NCBI GenBank assembly: GCA_012656075.1
Contig: JAAKBF010000046.1
Location: 124,001-188,000, forward strand
DNA from: Phytophthora hibernalis
Lineage: Eukaryota > Oomycota > Peronosporomycetes > Peronosporales > Peronosporaceae
DNA length: 64,000 bases
Direction: 5' to 3'
Shown here: positions 29,812-41,300 of the stretch, in pieces
How the letters are laid out: each line of letters opens with the position of its first letter
How positions within the stretch are numbered: the stretch's first letter is position 1
The notes under the pieces: generated by a model
The model's input: only the letters and a program-made list of their open reading frames with translations
Database searches by the model: none
What the model was told of the DNA's origin: nothing
Program-made: the position numbers and the translations under genes

Positions 29812-31382
29812 TTAGGCGCTGAAACTTTGGTCTATTGCAGAGAGCACTTGTATAAGTTCACTGTCATTGCTCCCTGCAACACACTCTCTCACACACTCGG
29901 GTAGGTCGTCGTACAGACCGCGGAGCGACTCCCACGAGTCCTCCTCATCCTGGAGGCCCACCCAAGACACTAGAAGTTGCCATTCATATTGGCCGTTGCG
30001 GTGTTCCTTAAAACTCTCAACACCCAACACCATGCCCTGGTTTCCGACATGGGCGAGCATTTCTTCACTCGTACCGAGGCTAACGTCACAGTAGAACTTG
30101 AGACGTGAACCATGTACCATATAGCGCTGACCCGTCAAGAGGTGGCGGATCATGTAGGCGTGGGGGCGTTCTTCAACAACCTCGAACGGGCCCACCCATC
30201 TGGATAGTAGCTTGTTGACAGAAAGTCGGGAATCAATCCGCGACCACAGCACAAAGTCACCCACGGAAAAGTTGCAGGGTACGCCGTTGGAGCGGCTCAT
30301 GTTCTGTAGACGGCGGCGTTCTCTGATCTCTTCAACCTCCTAGTGCATAGCCGCCAGACTAGTCTGTAGATTTTCTGCACTTTCAGCTGAGGGCGTTGCC
30401 TGCTCCGACACCACCAGCGATCTGCCATTACGCTGTAACACGATCGTCTCAAAGGGGTCGGGCGAGGTAGAGCTGTGAAAAGCTCACTAGGCGACTTGTT
30501 GCCCAGAGAAGCAACCGGTGTGTGGTTGAGAATGCTCTGGACCATCGGCACCAAGTACTCCCATTCGTGCGTGTCCAGTTTCAATTCCATCAATAGAACC
30601 CTAAGGACCTGTAGGACGTCGCGGTTCAGTCGCTCAATAGTACCGTTAATCCACGGTGCATATGCCAGGACAAGGTCCTGCTCGATCGCAAGCTGTCTGC
30701 AGACTTGTTGTATCACTTCATTCTTAAAGTGACTGCCTTGGTCAGAAATAAGATTCTTCGGCGGGCCGAAACGTTTCGACCAGTCCACCAGAGCACTAGC
30801 CGCCACAGCACTAGTCGCCGCGTCACATGCCACGAGCTCACAGAAATGAGTCAGTCCATCTTTTAGTACAAGTAGGTACTTGCACTTGCCGACACTATCC
30901 CCAAGATAGAGGAAATCCCAGTGCAGCATCTCATTTCGGTCAGTGGCATTATATGTAGGACCCCAGGGTCGTGGGATCACATTTCCGCCCTTCACGTGCT
31001 TGCATAGGAGACAGCGCTTCAGAAACTGTCGGCAATGCTGCTCCAAACAGTTGATCGAGAAAATTTCCTCAATTGTCGTCATCATAGGGTCAAGTCCACG
31101 GTGTCCCTGGACTCCGCAATGAGCAACAATAAGTATGCGCTGCCGCAGCTCTATAGCTGCACCAGGAATCCAGGTACGATGATTCACAGCGATGACTCCG
31201 TCATCCGCACTTACAGCATCTGCTGGTGCATTCTGCTTGTACTTTACTTGCACCTGTTTCATCTCATCAATGGTCGGGAACACGAAGTCGCCCTGCCGTG
31301 GGCGGAGCTCGTCTAGTTGGCGATCGGCCGCGTCTTCAATGCGCTGTTGGCTGCGGGTAACGAATTTGCACTTCACGTGCAC
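29812..31382 (-). pseudogene. Integrase and chromodomain of gypsy 2
   Basis: The 361-residue ORF (30297-31382) carries the zinc-binding H-H-C-C region (HCGVQGHRGL, CLLCKHVKGG) and the DDE core (LHWDFLYLGD, LISDQGSHFKNE, APWINGTIERLNRDV). A second ORF (29812-30300) follows with FSVGDFVLWSRID, WVGPFEVVEERPH and a chromodomain (LVSWVGLQDEEDSWESLRGLYDD). The two ORFs overlap by a few bases in different frames, so a shift separates them. The catalytic residues look intact. Confidence 0.8.
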
Positions 31383-31384
31383 CC

Positions 31385-32520
31385 CTACCTCTCAGAAGAG
31401 GAGGTGCCCCAACGAGACAGCAAGTCGGCCCACACATTGGCCGTGCCATCGATGTGGTCGATGCAGTAGGTCAGACCCGTAAGTGAGAGAGCCCAACGCT
31501 GAAGTTTTCCGCGAACATGACGTTTAACTTCATGCGTAGGCGCAACGACGTAGATCAAATTCTTGTGGTCGCAGAAAAGGCGAAATCCGGTTGGCCGCGC
31601 GAGCAGGTAGGCCAGGTTGCGTGCTGCCCAAATAATCGGGTACGCTTCCTTTTCAATAATGCTCCAACGTCGCTCAGTCGCGTCAAAGATACCGCTCTTG
31701 CAAACCAAAAGTTGGTGCAGTTGGTCATGTTCAGGTCGATCGGAGTCCCATTGTTCAACTTGGGTCACCACCAGTCCCCATCCTAGCTCACTCGCATCAC
31801 TAAAGACGGCTACAGTAGCTGAGGGCTTCGGGAAATGGAGTAGTTGCGACGAGCCAAGAAGTTGTTTAGAGGTCTCGAATATGTCGATCTCAGTGGCCGT
31901 CCACTCGAGGAGCACACCCGCCGCCAGATTTTTGTTCGGCCACTGACAGATAGCACCGCCTCCAACTTGTCATGAAGGGGGCGCATTGTTCGTCCAAAAT
32001 CAACGATTGTGTCTCGCATCCACCCTGCTGCACAGGAATTGCTGAAGATCAGCTGCCGTCACTGGTAGAGACAGAGTCTGTAGCGCATCGATCCGCTCAG
32101 GGTCGTGACGTATACCAACGCCGCTGAAAATGCGACCGCACCACCTGATCTCTTTCTGGAATAGGCAGCTCTTGCTGACGCTCAGTTTGAATCGGTGGAC
32201 ACGGACAAGCTCGAAAAACTGTCGCAGAGCCGCAATAAATGTCTGTGCATCCTTCGCTTAGACGAGAATATCGTCAATCCAAACAAGAAGGTGCGCATAC
32301 AACATCTCTGCAAACACCTTTTGCATCTCGTTCTGAAAATGTGTTGCAGAGTCACTAGTTCCTTGAGGAACTCGAGTAGGAGTATATACCGTATCCGTAG
32401 TAGTAAAACTCATTATCTCCTGGCTGTCGGGGTGGAGGAGCTGCCAAAACCCTTTTGGCATATCGAAATCTGCAAAACCATAAGCTCCTGCTGCCTCCCA
32501 GCTGAGTCAGTTACATCCTG
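31385..32520 (-). pseudogene. Reverse transcriptase C-terminal half and RNase H of gypsy 2
   Basis: The RT part (about 32500-32258) reads AYGFADFDMPKGFWQLLHP, YTPTRVPQGTSDSATHFQ and the catalytic WIDDILV. RNase H (31915-31385) reads FSDASELGWG, FDATERRWSIIEKEAYPI and HIDGTANVWADLLSRW. Frames are broken between the two. The RT N-terminal half lies in the inverted segment. Confidence 0.8.
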
Positions 32521-33814
32521 AGCAAGGCAGGCGCCCCTAGGAGGAGTCGAGTAGTGATAGCTTTAGGAGTTTAGCCAGAAGGAAGCTCACTTCTACTTTT
32601 GCAATCAACAAGACACCAGCATTCAAAGCAACGCAAGCGGAAACTACCACAAAGTATACTTAAGTCCTAAGGGACCGCTAGCATGGCAACCAGCACTCAG
32701 CAGTACGAGGCCGACGGCGACGTGGTGATGCAGTCAGCTAACCAACCAGTGTTCGAGTTTATCAAGGCACCCTGGCTGGATGATTGGAGCCACGACGCGT
32801 TGGTCAAGTGGAAGCAAGCACGCGATCAGTACGAAGAAACTGTTCGACAGCGTTGTCTCGAGAGTCGAGAGCGACCCGAGAACGCGATGCAGCCTATCAA
32901 ATCTTCAATCGACCGGAAGTTGTTAGAGGTGATCTGCCTCTACGAATTGCGAAAGGCGGTTGATAACGTCAGCAGTGAAGAGCTCTTCATGCTGATTAAG
33001 CAACCTACTAGTCGTCCTGCAATACTGTGCAGACTCTGGATCAGACTGTACGATTATACCACGTACCGTAGTCGATGAATTAGTTGCACTGGACAGCAAG
33101 GTGCACTTGCAGTCGCTGCCCGTATCGGTTGAAGCCACCGTTGCTGGAGGATCGACTGTGATTTGTCGCGACTCTGTGATTATCGATATCGTGTTGCAGA
33201 CTGCTGCCGGTACAGTTCGCCTGCGTGATGTGATGTGCTTAGTCATGGAAGGTGAAGAGACCGATTTTCTTCTCGGAAACGATACACTAGTGTCGTTGGG
33301 TATTGATGTCAACCAACAGCTGGAACTACTTGCTGGAACTGACCTACCTGATGATAGTGATCCATTTGAAGAGGACCAAGGTGCAGACATTGACCTCTCT
33401 GCCTCAAAGGTGCATTCCAAATTGGAGGATATGATCGTTGCGGCCGGGAACAACGGGTTTGACCCAGCATATCTCTCTTTCTTGCGCGAGTCGGTGATGG
33501 AATATGAGGATATATTTCGTATTGACGTGGGTGCTGACCCACCTGCTAACATAGCACCACTTCAAATCAAGTTGGTCGAAGGTGCTAAGCCCTTCAGGGC
33601 TCGTTCACGGCGGTACGCTCCAGCCCAACGTCGGTTTTTGCGGGAATATACGAAGCGACTGGAACTGCTGGGTTTTATCCGACAGAACAACCAAAGCCAT
33701 TGGGCATGTGCAGCCGTTCCAGTAGCTAAACCCAAGTCACCCGATGAATTTCGGATGACTATCGACTATCGACCGGTCAATGCGCTTACCGTACCGATTG
33801 CTGGTTCAGCTCCT
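32521..33814 (+). pseudogene. Inverted segment of gypsy 2: LTR end, gag N-terminus, protease, RT N-terminus
   Basis: The LTR inner part ends at 32651. ATG 32683 starts a Gag N-terminal region (KAPWLDDWSHDALVKWKQARD). Around 33030 the frame shifts to a protease with its D-S-G site (CADSGSDCTIIP), so most of Gag including the knuckle has been deleted. The ORF 33101-33871 then covers the rest of the protease (FLLGNDTLVSLGID) and the RT start (FRARSRRYAPAQRRFLREY, KPKSPDEFRMTIDYRPVNALT). At both ends four inverted bases (GAGC/GCTC) mark the breakpoints. Confidence 0.8.
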
Positions 33815-33957
33815 TGGTCCATCTGGAGAGTCGAGCACCAGGGTTGCAGTTTTACTGCAACTTCATGTTGATAGACGACGATGCTTGTCGGGATGGTGTC
33901 CTTGAACTCAGCCTCCTTGCCTTTGAGGATTGCTTGCAAACTGTGCCAAATACTACA
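33815..33957 (-). repeat. Outer part of the 5' LTR of gypsy 2
   Basis: 143 bases matching 29440-29573. The rest of this LTR is at 32521-32651 in reverse orientation because of the inversion. Confidence 0.85.
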
Positions 33958-34148
33958 CAGCATCAACAAAGGTTTACGAGTGGAAAATAGTTTTATTTTT
34001 GGAGAATACGAACAGGAGGTTGCAAACACCTACGATTTGAAAGATTTGGAACTCAAATGCCTATGGAACAACCATCGTTGTAGCTTGATCACTACTAGTA
34101 GTAGTACTATACTTAAGCTCCGAAGACAAAGGTCGTCTAGTAGACTGC

Positions 34149-35969
34149 TTACTCCGAGACGTTGCTGCCCGAGTAAGAGGCGCTGGTCGACGACGAGGAA
34201 ACTTCCGCCGAGCCAGTCGAGGCCGAACCCGCCACACTTGAGCTCGAGCTCGTGGCTGAGCCCGAGGTCGAAGCAGCGGTCGAAGCAGAAGCAGAAGCAG
34301 ACGAAGTCGAAGTAGACGCGGACGAAGTCGAAGCCGAACCAGCCGAGCCCACAGCCTCAGAGCCAGAAGCCGAGGAGTCGGAGCAGGCCACAGACTTCTC
34401 CAGAAGCATGCTCACATCCGCGTAGCTCAGACCGATGCTGGTCACCGTGTCGGCAGCAGGCTTGGACTTCGGGAACCAGATGAAGTCCGGGTGGTCATTG
34501 TCCGAGTCGTACACCCACTCACCGCCGATAATGACCCCATCGGCGTCCATCTCAAGCAGGTAGTAGTAGTACGCACCCGTGGTGAACTTGTCCACCTGAC
34601 CCGAGGACACCAGACCACCGTCCGTGTACGTCTCGAAGATCCACGAGAGACGCGACTTCACGTACACGATGCTCTTGGCGGCGGCGTTCCACGGGTATTC
34701 CTCCAGTCCGTAGAAGGTCTGGGCAGCATCCTCGAGCGACATGGCAGTCTGCTCGTACACCTTGAAACCACGCACGGGCTGGTTCCACACCTCGGAACCG
34801 GCCGTGACATCCGCTACGAAGGTTGCGTTCAGGCTGCCAAGCAAATTAGCAGCGGCGATGTGGAAGTAGGCGGGGTTCAGGTCACGGTACGAGTCGCTCG
34901 AGTGACGGCCGTACTCATCAGGTGTGTCGCTGCCGCCGTTGAAACGGGTTCCCGTGAACACTGTCGGGACGCTGGCGCCGTCGTAGATGTCCGAGATCAG
35001 AGCCTTGAGGTCCATGGGCTGGAATGTCACGCCGTTGTGCGTCACGGGGCAGTTGGGCTCCGCCTCCATCATCGAGGCGGGCGTCCAGGCGTGGCAGATA
35101 CCGAACCAAGTCGGGATGCAGTAGCCCGAGCTCTTGCCAGCACGAATGGCGCATGCACTGCCATCAGCGAGACCGGAGCAGTCGTTGTCGGATGAGCACT
35201 TGGTGTGCGAGCTCATGGAGTCGATACCGTTGTCCTTGGACACCTTGTCCATGAAGTCCGTTTTGTCGAGGCCAAAGGCCGCGGCGTACTTCTCTGCGGG
35301 ACTCGGCTGTCCAGCGTTCCACTGGACGTTGATGCCGTCCTGGTACGTGGGCCAGTACGGACCGGGCCACGGCGACGGCGTGTGCACACCCTGAGTCGGG
35401 AGGTTCTTCAGCGTCGTTTCCATCGTCGTGCCGAAGTAGGCCTCCAGCTTGGCGATGTCCTTGTTAGTGTTGGTCTCGAGCTTGCGCTTCGTCTCCAGTT
35501 TATCCTGCAGCTTACGCGAAGTCGTGGACTCCTCCCAGCCCGTGGCACAGTCCTTGGTAGCTGGCACGGTCGGCCTCCCGGTCTTGGTCGTCGGCGTGGT
35601 CGTGCCAATGTAGGCATCTTGATCGGCATCCGTCGCCGGCACAGCATCCGACAGGACAGATGTGCCCACCTTCGTGAACAACGGGTCAGCCGGGGCCGTC
35701 GTCAGGTTCGCCAGCAGGTCCGGGTAGGTCACGGGCACCGTCGAGATGGTGGTGATGTTGGGCAGCGTCGGGTCCACCTCAACCGTGATGGCGCAGTCTT
35801 GGTCAGCCACATTGCCACCGAGACCGGGGAACTTTCCGCTGATCGTGTCCGTCGTGCCGGAGGTGGTTTCAGGAACGTAGTAAAGCGAAGAGGCCGCAGC
35901 GTGCTGCACCTGCAGGGCTACGATGGCCACAACAGCCGAGACGAGGTAGCTTCGGGGCGAGTAGACCAT
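34149..35969 (-). CDS. Transglutaminase elicitor with Pep-13 motif (intact copy C)
   Basis: 606 residues, single exon. Calcium-type protein cross-linking enzyme of the oomycete cell wall, known as a PAMP through a 13-residue surface peptide. Signal peptide 1-26. A pro-region rich in Thr follows, then the TGase elicitor domain at about 170-530. GYCIPTWFGICHAW (282-295) contains the presumed catalytic Cys292. Pep-13 is at 394-406, VWNQPVRGFKVYE, with the Trp and Pro important for recognition. The last 75 residues are almost only Ser, Ala, Thr and Gly, a likely O-glycosylated wall-anchoring tail. Start ATG 35969 lies about 45 bases after an Inr match. It is the only complete member of three in this cluster. 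Confidence 0.93.
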   Translation of the reverse strand: MVYSPRSYLVSAVVAIVALQVQHAAASSLYYVPETTSGTTDTISGKFPGLGGNVADQDCAITVEVDPTLPNITTISTVPVTYPDLLANLTTAPADPLFTKVGTSVLSDAVPATDADQDAYIGTTTPTTKTGRPTVPATKDCATGWEESTTSRKLQDKLETKRKLETNTNKDIAKLEAYFGTTMETTLKNLPTQGVHTPSPWPGPYWPTYQDGINVQWNAGQPSPAEKYAAAFGLDKTDFMDKVSKDNGIDSMSSHTKCSSDNDCSGLADGSACAIRAGKSSGYCIPTWFGICHAWTPASMMEAEPNCPVTHNGVTFQPMDLKALISDIYDGASVPTVFTGTRFNGGSDTPDEYGRHSSDSYRDLNPAYFHIAAANLLGSLNATFVADVTAGSEVWNQPVRGFKVYEQTAMSLEDAAQTFYGLEEYPWNAAAKSIVYVKSRLSWIFETYTDGGLVSSGQVDKFTTGAYYYYLLEMDADGVIIGGEWVYDSDNDHPDFIWFPKSKPAADTVTSIGLSYADVSMLLEKSVACSDSSASGSEAVGSAGSASTSSASTSTSSASASASTAASTSGSATSSSSSVAGSASTGSAEVSSSSTSASYSGSNVSE

Positions 35970-36010
35970 GGTTGCAACGGTTCGGGTAAAGGTAATCTTC
36001 TCGCAAGCGA

Positions 36011-36030
36011 GTAGATTTGGGAATGATCAA
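36011..36030 (-). promoter_or_regulatory. Oomycete Inr/FPR core promoter of transglutaminase copy C
   Basis: Reverse strand GATCATTCCCAAATCT fits GCTCATTYYNCAWTTT at most positions. It lies about 45-60 bases before the ATG. Confidence 0.65.
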
Positions 36031-38390
36031 CTCGAGTCTCATGAGAGCGTGGGTTTCCGGTCAACATGCAATTGTGCGTGCGTGTTGCGCGTCGTCCACC
36101 ATCTTCTGCAAGTTCTCCTGTCCATTTGTAACGAGATTTTTGAGCGTTGATTCGCTGCGCCGGGCGGAAAGGCTGCGCATCTCAGGATGGTGTTGGTTTT
36201 GGCCACAGGTTTGTTCGCCTAGGACTCTTGGGCACCGCAAGCAGATCTAAGCTTACAGTATTAACAGCAAACGCACGAACACCAAGCTTTAAAACTACGC
36301 AACGGCGATAATACGGAGGGAATCGACGACCATCTGAAATCTGGCATCAACACATACAATTTCATGCACTGTACTTGAGAGAGCGAGTTTTAAAGTTATC
36401 CAAAATATGCTGACCAAGAACCGAAAAGCTCCCGAACTTTTTAAAACTTAAAAGTTCGTGTGATGATCGTTTTGATTCAGAACGCGTAAAGGTGGTGCAA
36501 CCATCAATGGGGATACATGTATTAATACATGTACAGTACAATAAGTTGTTGATGCCGGTGATGCATGCTCAACAAGTTGTTGGCCCCAACTCGCTCTTGA
36601 TGTATTCGCAGTGTACAGTATAAACATAAACTTACCAATGCTTTTTAACTTTTAAAAAAGTTAAAAGTTACAATTAAAATTCTTTACGCAAAGCAGTGCA
36701 ATGCACATCGAACACAGACCACAGTCAACCGTTGCTTGGACCGCATTCACTACAAAGAGCACCGAGCGAGCGATTATCAGATCTGTGCCGGGGCGCTCGA
36801 TCTCGGGGAACGATTTGTGGCATAGAGATAGATCGGGGAAATGACAGAATCCGTGGTGATCGGATTTTTATGTGCCAACTGACGATTTTTGTGTCAGGAG
36901 CCGTGGTGAACAAATCCATAATGCCAACAGGCGAACTTAATGACAATGTGTCCAGCCGTAACTCAGGTACATTGGAAATTGATGTCGCTGCAAGTTGCAG
37001 ATACAGTGGAGAAGTACGACAGCATGCTCGCTACCATTTAGGCCCTGGCGTTCGGCCGCGGCCTTGTGATGAAAACAAGTCGGCGTCGAGATTTACTGTT
37101 TTAAGCGGCCGTCTATTTGATGTTATTGCTTTTTCCTATAGACTTGTCGGCGCCGAGATGTCCTGGGCCAGGACAGACTGCTGTGGTTTCGGCCGCCGTG
37201 TTGACGAGTTGCTGCGGATGTTGTGAACTCGAAAGCCAGGACGAATCGTTCGGAACGAATTATGGGATTTCATCGGACGCAACAGTAGCGTCCAATGCAT
37301 GCATTTACATTCCCAGCACCGGGTTGATGCTCAGGCGTGTTCGCAAATTGTTATTGTCACTGACAAATTGTCAGGGCCCCCAAAATCCGATGTATTGAAC
37401 TCTGGCTTTCGTAATTACCAGGATACATGCATTATTATACATGTACTGGCAACCCGCTCTACAGTTTTCACGTCCCCGTTGATCGACAACTTGTCAAAGT
37501 TTTCGCCTGCCCAATTCTATTAAAAAACTACAATTGGACAAAGGCAATGTTGCACTCCCATCACGCTTCATTCACTCCCTGTAAGGAACGCTGGAAAATG
37601 CTAGCAACAGTAGCCCCACGGGCAAGTTTAAGCAGCATTTCGACGCTATGATGCATTTCATCGAAAAGAGGAACTTTGGATACCACAAAGCGGTAAAGCT
37701 TTAATGTTAGAAGGCTGTTGTATTAAGAAGTATATTGAATTGACTACTTACAAGCAGACTGACCTTGTTCGATCATAGCATGTTGCGTTCGACAGCGGCA
37801 AGTTTGTCAATATTCTTACAATTGGTGAAAATGAACGATATGTACCCGACCCTCTTTGCCGGTACCCTGGTTTCCAACTGCTGCGTCCAGATACCCTGCC
37901 CTCTTTTGCAGCTACGTGGTCCGCAGTTACTTCTACTTCATCTTAGAAAGTTGCCGTGTTCGCACTTTGGTAGTCAAGTCTGGGTAGTGACGTCCCTCAG
38001 CGCGAGGAATACGATTAGCCATCAGACCGCTAATGGCATCTCTTACAGATAGGAACGAGGAGGAGGATACATTATCAGCGACCGTCACCCCGGGAAGGGT
38101 CTTTGGACTGTATCCCGCAAGTAAAACCGTATTTCACATGCAGTGATAGACACCAGAGGCATGCTACGCGTACGCACTCGCGATCCCCCTTCGTTCCTCG
38201 GTCGGGGCGACAACACTCAGTTCGCCCTGACCCCTGTGGACGCTAACCACAGTTCTCGTCACCCTACTGGTCTCTCGCTCTCTGAACGCTGTCCTCCCTC
38301 CTACTCCTCACCTTGAGCTTTCGTAACTCGTGTTTCGGCGCAACCTTCTTGTTAGTCTTAACTGTTCTCAATCCTGAGCACAATCTCAAC
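36031..38390. other. 2.3 kb without recognisable gene
   Basis: AT-rich, with palindromes: TACATGTATTAATACATGTA (36514-36533, perfect 20 bp) and TTAACTTTTAAAAAAGTTAA-type repeats near 36640. The ORF at 36696-37226 (176 residues) has no motif or composition bias. From about 38150 the sequence becomes C/T-rich and probably belongs to the leader or LTR of the gypsy relic that follows. Confidence 0.4.
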
Positions 38391-41300
38391 TGTGAGTCGA
38401 GCGACACCCGCCGCTCGCGATCCTCCCATCTACCGTAGCCCCGTCGCCTATACTAACTCTAACTTACGGCGCCTCGTTACTCTATCTGGACCTCTCCCTC
38501 TTCGTGTCGACTCAACAACTTCCGTGGCCTCATGGCCCACCGTTCGCTCCTTCGCCGTCGCCTCGCCTCCTCGTATACTCTCGCTAATATATTTCACCAC
38601 ACGGCACCTCTCCGACGATCTTCTAGCCGTACAACTTCAACATGCACGACCTCCTTCAGTCGGTGGCTTCAGCCTGCTGGCTTGCCTCCGCCACTGTCTG
38701 CCTTCCGTCGTACACCTTCGTCACCAATAGCACTGCTGTGCCCCGCACCACGTCCGCCGCCGTCTCACCCGCTTCTTTCAGCAACTTTCGCTTGCAATCG
38801 TCGGTCAAGTGACAGTCCATACCACTACATGCCATACCCGGCCACAAGATCGTCCGCGATCTTGCCGACGTCCAGCAGTGCTTCGAACTCCGCCGCTGCA
38901 ATCCACCGTCTTCTCGTCGGTCCGCTCTTCTTGCGAGGGGAAAGCCCAGTCTCCGGTCGCCCGGACACGGTTGGAGCCTTGGAAAGGCGTCGTGCGCGGT
39001 TCGAACTCAAACTCAACAACGCGTTTTCGGCCCACGAGAACATGTTCTCCCAGCAGCCACAGGTGCGCAAGAGCGGCGTTGCTGGACGCATTGACGATGA
39101 TGACGATGATGATGATTTTGCTCAGCTTCGGCAGTGGCCGACGCCGTTGAGCAACGAAGAGGCGCGCCGACAGGGGTCAACGCTGCACCACCACGAGAAC
39201 GAGGCGCACCGAGAGGAGTCGACGCTGCGCCACCAAGATAACGAAGTGCGCCGACAGGGTCGATGCAGCGCGAGGCACGCTAGCCGGAGCTGCCGCTGCG
39301 CCACTGTGAAGATAATTCGCACCGACCAGAGCCAGTGCTACGAAGTGTGGGGGATGGGGAGCGCAGGCAGTGGCCGCAGCAACCCTCAGCATCGGATCCC
39401 GATGCATCGTTGTCTGACGTGGGTTCAGTTAGCAACGCCTCGTCACGCTTCAGGGGAGCGCGCTCTGTCGCAAGAAGCAGAAAAAGAAGCGCCGCGGCCG
39501 TCTCCGCCGGCATCCAGGCTCGGACGCTGGGTCCGAGTCGGTGTTTTCAAGCAAGGGTGCCGCCGCTGACATGGAAGTTATCCACGCCATCGAGCACAAC
39601 GGATAAGAGTCGTACGCGTGCGACGTGGGCGTACATAATCCGCCGCGAACAGCGTCTGCGCTCACAGAGCTTTCAGTTCAATCCGGGAAGGGCTTCCTAC
39701 GCAACCTTCGTCGCGACGACGTGAAACAAGTTGGCTTGCTCACGACAGCGGACGCGACGGCTTCGTTCAACGCCCTTGCGTCTGGTTCGGATTCGGCGCT
39801 CGGCAAACACGAGCGTCCCGAAGGCGATAAACACAAGTCAGCGCGTGAAGAGCGGTTTGCAGCCCGATCCTGGGAAGCGCTGAAGGCGAGTGGCAATCCT
39901 GTCTACGACCTCGCGCGCAGGTACGCGGGCGTCTTTCCTGACAAGATCCCCGTGACCCTCCCTAAGGACCGCGGCGTGCGACACGAGATCGACCTCGTGC
40001 CAGGAGTGAAGTATTGCGAGACGCGGCAGTGGCGGCTGTCGCGCGATCAGGTGCAAGCGATCGATGATTTTTCGAAGGCCGTCGCAAAGCAGGTCACGGG
40101 CGGGAAAGCATCTCCCGCACTCAAGTCCGACTTTCTGTGTCAAAAAGACCACCGGCGGATGGCCCATTGTTCACGCATTCAACAAGCTGAACGATGCGAC
40201 CATTCTTTGCCTAGACTCCGATTCCCCGCAAGGACATAATTCTGGATTCGATGTCCGGCAGTACGATCCACAGCGCCATCGATCTTACCGATGGCTTCTA
40301 TCAGATCCTGATATACAAGCCAGGCAAGTTGAATATTCTTGCGGACGCGCTGTCTCGTCGTCCCGACTACGATCCTCGACCCGACTTGGTCGCGTCCGGC
40401 TTTGCGGACGCCGATGAAGACGGAGATTGCGTTATGTGTGTCGTAGAATGCATCCACTCGACTGAAGTCCACGTAACAAGTTCACTACGCGAAGCTATCC
40501 CGTCCGCGTACGACGCAGACGACTTCCTCTCTTAGATCCGAGTCCATCTCCGTGAGCCGTCAGACGCTGAACATCGCAAGCTTTCTACGCGAGCGCGCTT
40601 CGGTCGTGCGCTACCAACTCGAAAGTTATATGCTGACGTACAGCGTCGACCGCTTTGACGCTCCGCGCGTCGTCGTTCCTCTTGACGATCTCAGAGCTCG
40701 TTTGATGCACGAGTACCACGACACGCCGAGTGGCGGACATCTGGGGCGCGAGAAAACGTTCCTCGCGCTATCGCGCGACTTCTGACCCCACATGTACAAG
40801 TGGGTACGGAAATGGGTTCGTTCGTGCGAAGTCTGCCAGCGCGTCAAACCCGCACCGTCTTCACAAGCTCCGCTCCGTCCACTTCCGGTCGCGTCCGAAG
40901 CATGGTCATCGGTCAGAATGGACTTCATCTTTGGCTTGCATCCAGACGCCGATGACAATTTCGGCGTCGTCGTGTTCGTCGACCGATTCAGCAAGATAAT
41001 CCATATGGTGCCGGTCCCGGCGTCGGTCAGCGCAGAGGACACTGCGGCTCGGTTTGTCGACATCGTCTTCTAACATCACGGACTTCCCTCGTCCATCGTG
41101 TCATACCGCGACACGCTCAGCCTTCTGGTCTCGACTGTTCGAGCTCTTAGGCACTCCCCTGATGATGTTCACGGCTGCCCATCCTGAGACCGACGGCCAG
41201 ACGGAGCGCGTGAACCGCGTTCTTCAAGACGTCATACACAGCTACGCGACGTCGTACGCGTCTTGGAGCTCGTTCTTGCCGTTAGCCGAGTTCGAGTTGA

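Larger units (their letters stand above)
29320..33957 (-). mobile_element. Ty3/gypsy retrotransposon 2 with 5-bp target duplication and an internal inversion
   Basis: The LTR starts TGTAGTATTTGGCAC and ends CTACCACA on the reverse strand. The 5-bp duplication CAGCA lies at 29315-29319 and 33958-33962. RT C-terminal half, RNase H, integrase and chromodomain read on the reverse strand (32500-29812). The inner end of the 5' LTR, gag, protease and RT N-terminus (32521-33814) read on the forward strand. Turning that segment round restores one continuous LTR and one RT frame. Total length 4638 bases. Confidence 0.9.

Noticed and set aside
32683..33870. A second, forward-strand gypsy element nested in gypsy 2
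   Set aside because: It lacks its own 3' part and LTR pair. Its ends complement exactly what is missing from the reverse-strand element, and the outer LTR and target duplication enclose both. Inversion explains all of it.
36696..37226. 176-residue ORF as a gene
   Set aside because: No signal peptide, motif, codon bias or neighbour support. Length alone is within chance for this region.
38532..39569. 345-residue ORF as a host gene
   Set aside because: Composition shifts along it, it changes into a gag-like acidic region with minisatellite, and it sits directly before gypsy pol. Treated as retroelement leader and gag debris.
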